A stretch of 64,000 bases of DNA from Nonomuraea solani (GCF_900108335.1 NZ_FNVT01000015.1:224977-288976); one strand, 5' to 3'; counted from the stretch's first letter, positions 35,301-45,210 are shown. Translations and numbers: made by a program. Notes: generated by a model from the letters alone, not told the origin.

Positions 35301-36515
35301 TCAGGCGCGCGCGAGGTTCCTGATGGCCGGGACGGCGAGCAGGAGCGCGGAGATGACGAGGACCATCACCGAGGCCGCCAGCAGCACGGGCGCCGTGCCC
35401 AGCATGATGGCGAGGGGTCCGGCGACGGCCTGGCCGACGGGCTTCATGACCAGGGAGCCGGCGGCGTCGTAGGCGTGCACCCGGCCGAGAACGTCCTGGG
35501 GGATCTGGGTCTGCACGCTCGTGTGGAACATGACCACCCAGAACGTGATCCCCATGCCGCCGACCGCGTAGCAGGCGGCCAGCGTGGCGGGCGGCAGGCC
35601 CAGCGCCACGCCGAGCGGCACCAGGGCGCAGCTCGTCAGGGCGATGGCCCCGGCGCGCAGCGGATGGGCCGGCCGGAGCCGCATCGCGACGAGGCCGCCG
35701 AGCAGGTTCCCCACGCCGAACGCGGACATGATCAGCCCGAGGGCGGAGGCGCCGTACGCGGCGGTGATGGTGCTGTACCCCAGGGTCAGGGTCGGGCCGA
35801 ACGAGGCGACCTGCCAGAGGCACCAGATCACGATCACGCCCCACAACCAGGTCCTGGCCCGGAACTCCCGCCAGCCCTCCACCAGATCGGCGCGGAACGT
35901 CGAGCCCTCCGCCCGCGCGCCCCGCGCCGTGAGAGGGCGGAGGAGGAACAGGCAGAGGCCGCTGATCGCGAACGTCGCCGCGTCGATCGCGAAGACCACC
36001 CACGGCACCGAGACGGCCAGGAGCACCCCGGCCAGGGACGGGGCGAGCACGCTCATGCACGACTCGGAGACCCGTAGCGTGGCGTTGCCCCGCTGCACGT
36101 CGGGGGCGATCCGCGGGGTGATGCTGGCGACGCCCGGCTGGAACGTGGCGCCGCCCGCGCCGACCAGCGCCAGGAGCACGAGCACCTGCCACAGCTCGGG
36201 GGTGCCGAGGGCGAACAGCAGGGCGAGTAAGGACTGGAAGACCAGGCGCACCACGTCCGAGATGATCATCATCCGCCGGGCGCCGAACCGGTCCGACAGG
36301 ACACCGCCGAAGATGATGAGCAGGGCGAAGGGCGCCAGGTGCGCGGCCAGCGCGTAGCCGACCCCGCTGAGGCCGTAGCCGCCCTGGATCATCGCGGCCG
36401 AGATGACGACCGGCAGCATGTGGTCGCCCAGGAGCGACGTGCTGCGGGCCGCGAAGAAGAGGCTGAAGTCGCGGTTCCAGAGCCGTTCCGCCGAGGCCGG
36501 AAGAGTTACGCGCAA
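35301..36515 (-). CDS. MFS exporter (EntS/macrolide-efflux type)
   Basis: The start TTG 36515 has GGAG 6 nt upstream. The 404-residue protein has 11-12 membrane segments and the MFS_3 loop GGVLSDRFGARR. The group includes enterobactin and macrolide exporters. It is divergent from citrate synthase and the two share a palindrome at 36548-36569. Substrate unknown. Confidence 0.85.
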   Translation of the reverse strand: MRVTLPASAERLWNRDFSLFFAARSTSLLGDHMLPVVISAAMIQGGYGLSGVGYALAAHLAPFALLIIFGGVLSDRFGARRMMIISDVVRLVFQSLLALLFALGTPELWQVLVLLALVGAGGATFQPGVASITPRIAPDVQRGNATLRVSESCMSVLAPSLAGVLLAVSVPWVVFAIDAATFAISGLCLFLLRPLTARGARAEGSTFRADLVEGWREFRARTWLWGVIVIWCLWQVASFGPTLTLGYSTITAAYGASALGLIMSAFGVGNLLGGLVAMRLRPAHPLRAGAIALTSCALVPLGVALGLPPATLAACYAVGGMGITFWVVMFHTSVQTQIPQDVLGRVHAYDAAGSLVMKPVGQAVAGPLAIMLGTAPVLLAASVMVLVISALLLAVPAIRNLARA

Positions 36516-36547
36516 GTCAACTCCATGTTCACGTTGATGAAAATCAA

Positions 36548-36569
36548 TATTGACGACAGGACGTCAATA
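36548..36569. promoter_or_regulatory. Operator-like inverted repeat between MFS and citrate synthase
   Basis: TATTGACG-ACAGGA-CGTCAATA has perfect 8-bp arms. It lies in the 70-bp gap between the two divergent starts and its arms contain TTGACG boxes in both orientations. Confidence 0.55.
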
Positions 36570-36585
36570 ATTGGAAGGTGCATTC

Positions 36586-37725
36586 ATGACTATCGATGTG
36601 CCCAAGGGACTCAAAGGTGTGGTCGTCACCGAGACATACCTGAGCGACGTCCGTGGACGCGAGGGCTTTTATCACTACCGCCAGTACTCCGCGATCGAGC
36701 TCGCGGAGAAACGTACCTTCGAAGACGTCTGGCACCTGATGCTGCTGGGGACGCTGCCGTCCGAGGAGGAGCGCGAGCGCTTCATCGAGCGGACGATCCC
36801 GCTGCGGCGCGTGCCCGGCGCGCTGCGGCCGCTGCTGCCCGCCCTGGCCACGTCGGGCAGGGACGGCGGCCCCCTCGACAACGTGCGCAGCGCGGTGTCG
36901 GCGGCCGGCGCCGTCCGCGGCATGCGGCCGCTCTACGACCTCGACCCCGGGCAGCGGCTCGACGACGCGCTGTTCGTCAGCGCGCTGACGCCGACGCTGC
37001 TCACCGCGCTGTACCGGCTGGCGCACGGCCTGGAGCCGGTCGAGCCGCGCGACGACCTGACGTACGCCTCCAACTACCTCTACATGCTCACCGGGCAGGT
37101 CCCCGACCCGGCCCACGCCAGGGCGATCGAGCGCTACCTGATCTCCACCGTCGACCACGGCTTCAACGCCTCCACGTTCACGGCGCGGGTGATCGCCTCC
37201 ACCGGCGCGGACCTGGCCTCGTGCGTGGCAGGAGCCCTCGGCGCGCTGTCGGGCCCGCTCCACGGCGGCGCGCCCAGCCGCGCGCTCGAAACACTGGACG
37301 AGATCGGCACCCCCGACCGCATCGACACCTGGGTACGCGACCGGGTGCTGGCCGGCGACCGCATCATGGGGTTCGGCCACCCCGTCTACCGCACCGAGGA
37401 CCCGCGCTCGCGCATGCTGTCGGGCATCGCCAAGGGCTTCGGCGGCGGGCTGGTGGACTTCGCCCACGAGGTGGAGCGGCGGGTGGTCGACATCCTGGCC
37501 GAGCTCAAGCCGGGCCGTGAGCTGCACACCAACGTGGAGTTCTACGCGGGCGTGGTGATGGAGATCTGCGGGATCCCGCGGTCGATGTTCACCCCGACCT
37601 TCGCCGCCGCCCGTACGGTCGGATGGAGCGCGAACATCCTCGAACAGGCCGCGGACAGCAAGATCATCCGGCCGTCGGCGCGGTACGCCGGGGAGGCCCC
37701 GCCGCAGCCGGTGCCCGCGGTTTAG
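36586..37725 (+). CDS. citA: Citrate synthase (CitA-like)
   Basis: The 379-residue protein has the short bacterial citrate/methylcitrate synthase form. The catalytic residues are H226 (GPLHGGAP), H265 (GFGHPVYR) and, where most enzymes have Asp, E318 (NVEFYAG), a conservative change seen in this branch. DHGFNAST precedes them. It condenses oxaloacetate with acetyl- or propionyl-CoA. The start has GGAAGGTG upstream. Other TCA genes are not adjacent, so this is probably a secondary citrate synthase. Confidence 0.88.
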   Translation: MTIDVPKGLKGVVVTETYLSDVRGREGFYHYRQYSAIELAEKRTFEDVWHLMLLGTLPSEEERERFIERTIPLRRVPGALRPLLPALATSGRDGGPLDNVRSAVSAAGAVRGMRPLYDLDPGQRLDDALFVSALTPTLLTALYRLAHGLEPVEPRDDLTYASNYLYMLTGQVPDPAHARAIERYLISTVDHGFNASTFTARVIASTGADLASCVAGALGALSGPLHGGAPSRALETLDEIGTPDRIDTWVRDRVLAGDRIMGFGHPVYRTEDPRSRMLSGIAKGFGGGLVDFAHEVERRVVDILAELKPGRELHTNVEFYAGVVMEICGIPRSMFTPTFAAARTVGWSANILEQAADSKIIRPSARYAGEAPPQPVPAV

Positions 37726-37784
37726 ATCACGGCGGCATCCCGTACGGGCTATGGTGGCGAACTCACGATCTTGGAGGAACCACC

Positions 37785-38282
37785 ATGAAGTACACCATGG
37801 CCCGGTCGGCGCTCGTCCTCGTGGTGACCGGAGGCGTGCTGGCGGGCGTCGCTCCCGCGGCGAACGCCGCCCAGCGGCTGGGGCCCTTCGGGTACGGCCG
37901 CATCAAGCTCGGGATGAGCGAGGCGAAGGCCAGGGCGACCGGGTTGATCGTCCGCAAGACCATCAACGCCCCGACCACGTGCGCGGCCTATGACCTGAAG
38001 ACGAAACGGTACGACGGGAACCGGGCCGGGCTGTTCATCTCGAAGCGGCAGGGCGTGGTCACGATCTCCGGGCCACCCGCCGCCAGGACGCCGCAGGGCA
38101 TCGGCCGGGGCTCCACGCCCGCGCAGTTGAAGGCCGCCTATCCCAGGCTGAAGCAGAGCGCGATGTACGGGACCTTCGCCACCGTGCCGGGCAACCCCAA
38201 GGCGTCCTACATCTTCCACGTGTCGAAGAACATGGTCCTCGGCGTGACCCTGATCCTGACCAAGCAGGACTGCCTCAAGTAG
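37785..38282 (+). CDS. Small secreted protein, unknown
   Basis: The start ATG 37785 has TTGGAGGAA upstream. The 165-residue protein has a signal peptide (KYTMARSALVLVVTGGVLAG, cut near ANA-AQ) and a domain starting GPFGYGRIKLGMSEAKARATG, with a pattern (KLGMSxxxA) common in secreted actinobacterial proteins. Two cysteines (CAAYD and the last residues QDCLK) may pair. No function assigned. Confidence 0.8.
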   Translation: MKYTMARSALVLVVTGGVLAGVAPAANAAQRLGPFGYGRIKLGMSEAKARATGLIVRKTINAPTTCAAYDLKTKRYDGNRAGLFISKRQGVVTISGPPAARTPQGIGRGSTPAQLKAAYPRLKQSAMYGTFATVPGNPKASYIFHVSKNMVLGVTLILTKQDCLK

Positions 38283-38384
38283 CGGCACTGTTCCTCCCCC
38301 GGCCACCGACGCGCCAGAGACTCGTCACGCGGCATCGATGAACTCAGGCGGTTCGATGACGACCGACGAGAGGAACATGCCGTC

Positions 38385-39881
38385 ATGTCTGCTTCTGGTG
38401 ATTCGGTTACCCGACGGCGCTTGCTGGCGGTCACCGGCGGGCTGGTCGGGGCGGTGGCCGTCGGCGGTCTGACCGGCCCCGCCTGGGCTGACCGGCCTCC
38501 CGGCGGTGGGCGGCGGCGCTGGCTGCCCGGTGACCACCACGTGCACAGCGAGTTCAGCGTCGGGTACGACGACTCCACCAGCCCGCCCAAGCCGATCCTC
38601 GGCGGCGACGCGATCTACCCACTGTCGGTCAACGCGTCCAACGCCGAGCGGTTCGGGCTCGCCTGGATCGTCTCGACCGACCACGGCGGCCCGCTGCACT
38701 CCAAGCTCGACGCCGAACAGCGCTACCCGAGCCTGCTGGAGGCGCGCCGGTCCGTGCCGAAGGTGCTGCAGTTCTACGGCATGGAGCTGGACACGCCCGC
38801 CGCCGACCACTCCAGCCTGATCATCCCCAAGGTGGCCACGGAGCGGGACATCCTGTTCCAGCTCGAAAGCCGCTTCTCCAAGCGTGACCCGTTCCCGGCG
38901 GACCCGTCGTTCGACACCGAGCGGAAGATGCTGGAGGCTTTGCGGGTGATGCGGCAGCTCCCGCACAAGCCGCTGCTGTTCGCCAACCACCCCGCCAGGT
39001 CCGCGACCGGCCTGGGCGTGTACGGCCAGGACACGCCGGCCGAGTTCCGCGACTGGCACGACACCGCGCCCGACATCGCCCACGGCTTCGAAGGCGCCCC
39101 CGGGCACCAGGCCGACACGCTCAACAAGGACGGCTCGATCGATCCGGACGGCCGGCGCGGCGGCTATGGCAACCATCCCACGATGGGCGGCTTCGACCAG
39201 ATGACCGCCCGTCTCGGCGGTCTCTGGGACTCCCTGCTCGGCGAGGGCCGCCGCTGGTGGATCACCTCCACGTCCGACTCCCACGTGCACTACACCGACG
39301 GCGGCGCCGACTTCTGGCCGGGCGAGTACTCCAAGACGTACGTGCACGCGGGCTGGGACTACGCCGACGTCCTCGACGGCCTGCGCAACGGCCGGATCTT
39401 CGTCACCATCGGCGACCTCGTCGACCGGCTCGACCTCACGGTCAGCCGCGCCGACCTGGGCGGCGCCATGCCTGCCGACGGCACGGCGAGCGTCGGCGAG
39501 ACCCTGCGGTTGCGCGGCCGTGACCGCGACGCCGAGGTGGAGGTCCGCTTCCGGGTCCCCGCCACGCCCAACGCCAAGGGCGAGCGGCCGCAGGTGAACC
39601 GCGTCGACATCATCACCGGGCGGATCACCGGGCCGGCGCGGGACCGTACCTCGGACACCAACCCCACCACCAAGGTCGAGGCCCGGTACGGCGCCGGTCA
39701 GTGGCGGCGCGACGGCGACGAGATCGTCGTCCGGCACACGCTGCGCGACATCGACGGGCCCATGTACGTCCGTGTGCGCGGGACCAGCACGGCCGAACTG
39801 GAGCCGGAGCCGGACCCGCGCGGCTCCGACCCGTGGGCGGACCTGTGGTTCTACTCCAACCCGGTGTTCATCGAACGCTGA
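38385..39881 (+). CDS. Tat-exported PHP-domain phosphoesterase
   Basis: The twin-arginine signal is TRRRLLAVTGGLVGAVAVGG. The mature protein opens with GDHHVHSEFS, the first metal motif of PHP domains, and has STDHGG, FANHPAR and TSDSHVH further on. The C-terminal third is a beta domain. PHP enzymes hydrolyse phosphate esters using a trinuclear metal centre. The final codons lie inside a 48-bp direct repeat that continues past the stop. Confidence 0.82.
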   Translation: MSASGDSVTRRRLLAVTGGLVGAVAVGGLTGPAWADRPPGGGRRRWLPGDHHVHSEFSVGYDDSTSPPKPILGGDAIYPLSVNASNAERFGLAWIVSTDHGGPLHSKLDAEQRYPSLLEARRSVPKVLQFYGMELDTPAADHSSLIIPKVATERDILFQLESRFSKRDPFPADPSFDTERKMLEALRVMRQLPHKPLLFANHPARSATGLGVYGQDTPAEFRDWHDTAPDIAHGFEGAPGHQADTLNKDGSIDPDGRRGGYGNHPTMGGFDQMTARLGGLWDSLLGEGRRWWITSTSDSHVHYTDGGADFWPGEYSKTYVHAGWDYADVLDGLRNGRIFVTIGDLVDRLDLTVSRADLGGAMPADGTASVGETLRLRGRDRDAEVEVRFRVPATPNAKGERPQVNRVDIITGRITGPARDRTSDTNPTTKVEARYGAGQWRRDGDEIVVRHTLRDIDGPMYVRVRGTSTAELEPEPDPRGSDPWADLWFYSNPVFIER

Positions 39882-39966
39882 CACACGGCACGTCCTTTCG
39901 GGCTCGTGCCGGTGTTCATCGAATGCTGACAAACGGCGCGTCCTTTCGGGCTCATGCCGGCGTTCC
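39861..39966. repeat. 48-bp tandem repeat over the 3' end of the PHP gene
   Basis: Copy one (39861-39908) includes the last codons and stop; copy two (39909-39956) repeats it with five changes; a third begins at 39957 (CCGGCGTTCC) and ends. The common core includes GGTGTTCATCGAA, GCTGACA and CGTCCTTTCGGGCTC. Confidence 0.85.
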
Positions 39967-40016
39967 ATGACGCGCGCGTCCTTGGGGTGGCCGCTGCGGC
40001 GGCCACCCCACGTCCT

Positions 40017-41503
40017 CTACCGAATGGCCAGCCCGCCGGTCTCCGCTGGACGGCCGCCTTCGCCCGTCCGTTCGCGTCGGGCCGCCCAGGCGTCCAGAGT
40101 GTCGCGGGTCGCCTCGTCCAGGTGGTGCAGCTCGCTCAGGTCGAGCCGTACGCCGGCGGCGTCGGGCACCGACTGGAGCGATCGGTGCATCTGAGGCAGG
40201 CGCAGGAACGTGGCGTTGCCGCGGAGCCGTACATGGACATGTCCCCGTTCGTCGTGCTCCCAGCTGACCGTCACGTGCGACAATCGCCAGGCCGCCAGCA
40301 CGATGGCCAGGCCCAGCCCGGTCAGCACGCCGGTCAGCAGGTCGACGCCGGCGATCGTGGCGGCGGTGATCAGGGCGATCGCCCCGTCCGCCCGGTCCTG
40401 GCGCACGGTGCGTACGAGCCTGGCCGGGTCGATCAGCTTCCAGCCGGCGTGGACGAGCAGCGCCGCCAGCGCGGTGAGCGGAATCGCCGCCAGCAGCCCC
40501 GGCAACGCGACCGCGAACAGCAGCAGCCACACCCCGTGCAGCACCCGGGACGCCTTGGTGCGCGCCCCCGCCTGAACGTTGGCCGCGCTGCGCACGATGA
40601 CCGCGGTCATCGGCATGCCGCCGAGCGCGCCGCTCACCACGTTGCCCGCCCCTTGCGCGGCGAGTTCGGCGTTGTAGCGGGTGGGCCGCCCGTCGTGCAG
40701 GCGGTCGACGGCGGCGGCGCTGAACAGGCTCTCCGCCGAGGCCACGATCGCGATCGTCAGGATCGTGCCCAGCACCGCCGGGTCGGTGAGCATCGCGAGT
40801 TCCGCGCCGCCCGGCGGGTTCAGCGCGCCGGACAGCGAGCCGACCTCCACCCGGGCCACGGACAGGTCGAACGCCAGACCAGGCCCGCAGCGGCGGCCAC
40901 CGCGACCAGCGGCGCGGGCACCGCGCGCAGCCGCTCGGGCACCCTGCCCCACGTCACCAGGATGCCCAGGGTCAGCAGGCCGATCCCCAGCGTCCACAAC
41001 GACGACGCGCTGCCGCCGACGCCGGCCAGGAGCGCGGGCAGGCCGAGCAGCTTGGCGACCGTGCCGGCCGGCGCGGCGCTCGCCGCCAGCGGGTAGAGCT
41101 GGCCGAGCACCAGGACGATGCCGATGCCGGTCAGCATGCCTCTGACCACCGACGGGGAGATCGCCTGGAACCAACTGCCCAGGCGGAGCAGGCCGAGCAG
41201 GATCTGTACGAGCCCGGCGCCGGCGGCGATCACGCCGAGCGCGGGCAGGCCGTGACGGGCGACCGCCTCGGCCACCAGCACGGTGAGCCCGGCGGCCGGC
41301 CCGCTGACCTGCAGACTGCTGCCGGGCAGGAATCCGGCGACCAGACCACCGACGATCCCGGTCACGATGCCGAGCTCCGCGGGCACCCCTGACGCGACCG
41401 CCACTCCTACGCACAACGGCAGCGCCACCAGGAACACCACAACCGAGGCGCGAACATCGGCGAGGCTCGTCTTCGCGATCGAGAAGCGCGAGTTGTCAGT
41501 CAT
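40017..41503 (-). pseudogene. SulP-family anion transporter with STAS domain, frameshifted
   Basis: The frame from ATG 41503 (GAGGAGG just upstream) encodes the first membrane half (SLADVRASVVVFLVALPLCVGVA) up to AAAAGLVW near 40876. The rest (AFDLSVARVEVGSL through the STAS domain ending 40017) is in another frame. Adding one G at 40873-40876 (TGGCG to TGGGCG) would restore GLVWAFDLSVARVEV, a normal SulP join. SulP proteins carry bicarbonate or sulfate. With a carbonic anhydrase 8 bp upstream, bicarbonate is likely. It may be a true frameshift or a sequencing error. Confidence 0.8.
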
Positions 41504-41511
41504 ACGCCTCC

Positions 41512-42117
41512 TCACAGCTCGCCGAACGAGAACTCGACGCCCTCGCCCCGCTGGGCCGCCTGCACGCGGCCGGTGTCGATCTCGTAGTACCAGCAGTGCA
41601 GGCGCAGCTCCGCCCGGTCCAGGCGCTCCCGCACGACGGGCAGCGCGGTGAGGGCCGCGAACTGGGCCACCAGGTGCCGCCGTTCCGCGCCGCGCTGCGG
41701 GTGACCACCGTCCTCGCCGGCGATCCGGTACGGCACCCGCCGTGGCGCTTCGGCCAGCCAGCGACCGGCGTTGGGCAGCCGTACCGGGTCATGGCCGTCG
41801 GTCATGGCGGCGACGGCCCCGCAGTGGGAGTGGCCGCACAGGATGATGTCCCGTACGGCGAGCACGTTGACGGCGTACTCGATGGTGGCGAGCTCGCCCG
41901 ACGGCGTGCCGGGGCGCGACGGGATGACGTTGCCCGCGGTACGCAGCTCGAACAGCTGTCCCGGGCGGGTATGGGTGATCTGCGTGGGAATCACGCGGGA
42001 GTCGGAGCAGGTGACGAACATCGCCAAGGGCCGCTGGCCGTCGGCGAGCCGGGCCCGGCCCGGGTCGGGGGTCGTGCTGTGGGCGCGCGCGTGCGCCACG
42101 AGGTCGTGGAACTCCAC
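41512..42117 (-). CDS. Beta-carbonic anhydrase
   Basis: The 201-residue protein starts at GTG 42117. Zinc ligands C37 (CSDSR), H96 and C99 (CGHSHCG) and the Asp39/Arg41 dyad are present. It interconverts CO2 and bicarbonate. It precedes the SulP gene by 8 bp, a known pairing for bicarbonate uptake. Confidence 0.92.
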   Translation of the reverse strand: MEFHDLVAHARAHSTTPDPGRARLADGQRPLAMFVTCSDSRVIPTQITHTRPGQLFELRTAGNVIPSRPGTPSGELATIEYAVNVLAVRDIILCGHSHCGAVAAMTDGHDPVRLPNAGRWLAEAPRRVPYRIAGEDGGHPQRGAERRHLVAQFAALTALPVVRERLDRAELRLHCWYYEIDTGRVQAAQRGEGVEFSFGEL

Positions 42118-42211
42118 GGGTTCTCGCTTCCAGGAGAAGGTTCTCTGTGCGCCTGTATGCCGCGATCGTCCGCGAGCCGAGTGTCAAGATCGTTCGCGAA
42201 CGGCCCCGGCA

Positions 42212-42574
42212 TCAGTGCCGGAACACCTGGAGTGAGGACGGTGACCGGCCCGCGGCGAGCGCGCCGGCGGCACCATCGTCGAAGGGTGGAGGGGCACAGG
42301 GCCCGACGGCCTCCGAGGTCACGACGGTCCTGGCGGACAGCGTGCCCGGCGGAACCCCGGTCCAGCGGCCGGCGGCGACCCAGGCCGGGCTTTCGTCCGG
42401 CAGCAGACCCGGGTGGGAGAGCTGCTCAGAACAGCCCTCGGCGACGCGCGTCACGTCCGTCTGCTGGAGGTTCGTCGACCCGTGGCCGACCTCGGTGGCC
42501 GTCAGCGACCACAGGGTGAGTACGAGGAGGAGCGCACCGAGCAGGCGCCGCCGCCATGCGGACGTTCCGGGCAA
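42212..42574 (-). CDS. Small exported or membrane protein, unknown
   Basis: A TTG start at 42574 has an excellent GGGAGGAGG 5 nt upstream. The 120-residue product has a basic N-terminus and one hydrophobic segment (RRRLLGALLLVLTLWSLTATEVG), then a polar part with two cysteines (GCSEQ, GPCAPP). I recognise no family. Confidence 0.55.
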   Translation of the reverse strand: MPGTSAWRRRLLGALLLVLTLWSLTATEVGHGSTNLQQTDVTRVAEGCSEQLSHPGLLPDESPAWVAAGRWTGVPPGTLSARTVVTSEAVGPCAPPPFDDGAAGALAAGRSPSSLQVFRH

Positions 42575-42637
42575 CGCGCCTCCTCCCCTCGATCTTCCGT
42601 CTTTTCGCAGGCTAGCCAGGCTCCTGTAAACATGGAG

Positions 42638-43279
42638 TTAGGAGATGTTGAATTCGTCTGTCAGGGTCGGTTCCCGCCATGACTCGTGGCGCAGTGGTGT
42701 CCAGTCGTGCGCGAACGGTCCTTCCCGTCTCTCGATCATCGCGACGACCTCCGTACGGGCCGCGTCGATGTGGCGGTGGTCCCGATCGCTGATCAGGCCC
42801 AGCCGTCTGGCCTGCCGATATTCGTCCTCGTCCTTCCACCGGTACTGCGACAGGTCGGGCTCGGCGACCAGGTCCAGCATGAGGTCGAGGGTGTCGATGC
42901 CCAGGTGGGTGCGCTGTTTCGGCAGGTCGAAATCGACGTACCAGGAGAGCGGCCGGTTATCGGCGTCGAAGAACTGGCGCACGGTGAAATAGGAGTCGAT
43001 GCCGTACCAGCTGCGCACCACGGTGTTCCGCCACGCGTACCATCCCAGCTCCCACTCCCCCGAGGCGAGCTCTCGAATGGCACGATCCCGGCCACCGCCA
43101 TCGTTCGCCACCGCGCTGATCCACGTGGTGGAGATGAGGCCGCGAAGCCCCGGCCAGCCCGCCACGACAAGATATTCGTCGGTATCCTGAATGACACGGT
43201 ACGGGACCGCCGACCAGACCTTCCCTTGCCATACATGGCGGCGCACGGCGGTTTCCCCGGCTTCGAAGCGTTTGTGCAT
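42638..43279 (-). CDS. DUF402 protein (FomD-like phosphatase family)
   Basis: The 213-residue protein shows DUF402 motifs: HVWQGKVWSAVPYRVIQD, WYGIDSYFTVRQFFD, SWYVDFDLPKQRT, IDTLDLMLDLV and KDEDEY. Members hydrolyse nucleoside di- or triphosphates or CMP-linked intermediates. The start is ATG 43279; the longer frame runs into the divergent neighbour. It diverges from the YjbR gene. Confidence 0.8.
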   Translation of the reverse strand: MHKRFEAGETAVRRHVWQGKVWSAVPYRVIQDTDEYLVVAGWPGLRGLISTTWISAVANDGGGRDRAIRELASGEWELGWYAWRNTVVRSWYGIDSYFTVRQFFDADNRPLSWYVDFDLPKQRTHLGIDTLDLMLDLVAEPDLSQYRWKDEDEYRQARRLGLISDRDHRHIDAARTEVVAMIERREGPFAHDWTPLRHESWREPTLTDEFNIS

Positions 43280-43307
43280 GCTTCGATCGTGCACGACTGG
43301 GAGTTCT

Positions 43308-43679
43308 ATGACGCACGGCGCAGGGCGTGACCGGGTGATCGCGGAATGCCTGGCCAAGCCGGGATCGGTGGAGGACTACCCGTTCGGCGACGAGGTGGCC
43401 GTCTTCAAGGTGGCCGGGCGAATGTTCGCACTGGTGCCGCTGGGCCCTCCGCCGGAGAGCATCAGCCTCAAGTGCGACCCCGACCTGGCCGTCGACCTGC
43501 GCGCCCGCCACACCGCGATCACGGCCGGCTACCACCTCAACAAGCGTCACTGGAACACCGTGGCCCTCGATGGCTCGGTGCCCGACGAGGAACTGCTGGA
43601 GCTGATCGAGCACTCGTACGAGCTGGTGGTGGCACAACTGACCAGGGCACAACGAGCCACACTTTCCGGTTCCCCGTAA
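43308..43679 (+). CDS. MmcQ/YjbR-family protein
   Basis: The 123-residue protein has the YjbR pattern: PGSVEDYPFGDEVAVFKVAGRMFALV, SLKCDPDLAVDLRARH, GYHLNKRHWNTV and a final helix. The fold is thought to bind DNA, but its role is not established. The start ATG 43308 follows GGGAG. Confidence 0.85.
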   Translation: MTHGAGRDRVIAECLAKPGSVEDYPFGDEVAVFKVAGRMFALVPLGPPPESISLKCDPDLAVDLRARHTAITAGYHLNKRHWNTVALDGSVPDEELLELIEHSYELVVAQLTRAQRATLSGSP

Positions 43680-43737
43680 CAAAGGGGACGGAATTCCGCA
43701 ATGGTGCCGCTCAGGGCGGCATCGTTAGCGTCGGCGA

Positions 43738-45210
43738 GTGCTCAGAAACACCGTCGCCGCACTTTTTCTCGCCCTCATCCCCTCGCCGGGCCACACCCCA
43801 CCGCAGGGCGTCGTCTCCCCCGCCGCGGTGGACGCGTTCGTCACGCGCTACCAAGAGGCGACGGGCCTGCCGGGGGCGGCGGTCGCGATCACCAAGGGAA
43901 CGCGGGTCGTCCACGCGGCCGGCTACGGCCACACCCCCTCGGGCGCACCGATGACCGCCGACACGCCGATGGCGGTCGCGTCGGTCAGCAAGTCGTTCAC
44001 CTCACTGGCCGTCATGCAGTTGGTCGAGCAGGGCCAAGTCGAGCTCGACCGTCCAGTACGGGGCTATCTGCCCGAGTTCACCATGGCCGACCCCCGGGCC
44101 GCGAAGATCACCGTACGGCAGTTGCTCGACCAGACCTCCGGCATGGCCGACTCGGCCTTCCACGAGAAGAGTCTGCCCCAGCCTGACACGCTGCGGGGCG
44201 CGGTGGCCCGGCTGAAGACCGCCGAGCTGGCCGCCGCCCCGGGAACCGTGCACAGCTACCACAACACCAACTACCAGGTCGCCGCCCGGCTGGTCGAAGT
44301 CGTCAGCGGCCGGCCGTTCGCCGGCTACCTCAGGGCCAAGGTGTTCGAGCCGCTCGGCATGCGGTACAGCACCACCATCGACACCGACCGCGACCTGCCC
44401 GACAGCGCCCGCGGCCACCTGAACATCCTCGGCCTGGCCATCCCGCTGCCCGAGCCCACGGGATTCGGCAACGGCTCGGGCGGGGTGCTGAGCAGCGCCG
44501 GCGACATGGCCCGCTGGCTGATCGCGCAGAACAACGGCATCCTTTCGGCCGCGAGCATGCGGGAGATGCGCACGCCGTCCCGGCTGGACGACTCGTACGC
44601 GCTCGGCTGGTACGTCGGCAGGACCCCTCGCGGCACACCCGTGGTCGAGCACGGCGGCGACCTGTTCACCTCCACCGCCTACCAACTGCTGATCCCGCAG
44701 TCCGGGTACGGCCTGGCGGTCATGGCCAACACCGGCATGACCTACTCGGACGCCAAGACCCTGATGGACGGCCTGGTCACCCTGGTAGAGGGCGGCCACC
44801 CCGAAACCCCCTCCGGCCCGCCGTACCTGGCCACCGACGCACTCTTCACGGCGCTGACCCTGGCAACGATCGCCCTGGCCATACTCGGAACGGCCCGCTC
44901 CCGCCGCTGGGCCACCCGCCACCACTGGTGGCGACTGCCGCCACTGCTGATGCCCGCCGCGTTGTGCCTGAGCGTGACCCCGATCTTCGGCCTGCTCGCC
45001 CGGGGCAGCGACATCATGTGGATCCAGGTGGTCTACCTCTATCCAACGTTCATGCTCTGGCTGGCAACGACCGCAGCGGCAGGCATCGTAGTCACCGCCG
45101 CACGAGCCACGTCCCTGCTCACCAGAACGAGCCACAGCCATAGCGACACCGGCACCAGCGACAGCGGCAGCAGCGGCAGCAGCGGCGAAAATCACGTCAG
45201 CGCATCATGA
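43738..45210 (+). CDS. Membrane-anchored serine hydrolase (class C beta-lactamase family)
   Basis: The 490-residue protein has a signal peptide, SVSK (S82-x-x-K85) nucleophile motif, YHN (174-176) and HGG, the three class C/DD-peptidase elements. Three membrane helices close the protein (about 365-465), followed by a Ser-rich tail. Such proteins act on peptides or esters at the outer face of the membrane; true beta-lactam hydrolysis is unproven. Confidence 0.88.
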   Translation: MLRNTVAALFLALIPSPGHTPPQGVVSPAAVDAFVTRYQEATGLPGAAVAITKGTRVVHAAGYGHTPSGAPMTADTPMAVASVSKSFTSLAVMQLVEQGQVELDRPVRGYLPEFTMADPRAAKITVRQLLDQTSGMADSAFHEKSLPQPDTLRGAVARLKTAELAAAPGTVHSYHNTNYQVAARLVEVVSGRPFAGYLRAKVFEPLGMRYSTTIDTDRDLPDSARGHLNILGLAIPLPEPTGFGNGSGGVLSSAGDMARWLIAQNNGILSAASMREMRTPSRLDDSYALGWYVGRTPRGTPVVEHGGDLFTSTAYQLLIPQSGYGLAVMANTGMTYSDAKTLMDGLVTLVEGGHPETPSGPPYLATDALFTALTLATIALAILGTARSRRWATRHHWWRLPPLLMPAALCLSVTPIFGLLARGSDIMWIQVVYLYPTFMLWLATTAAAGIVVTAARATSLLTRTSHSHSDTGTSDSGSSGSSGENHVSAS

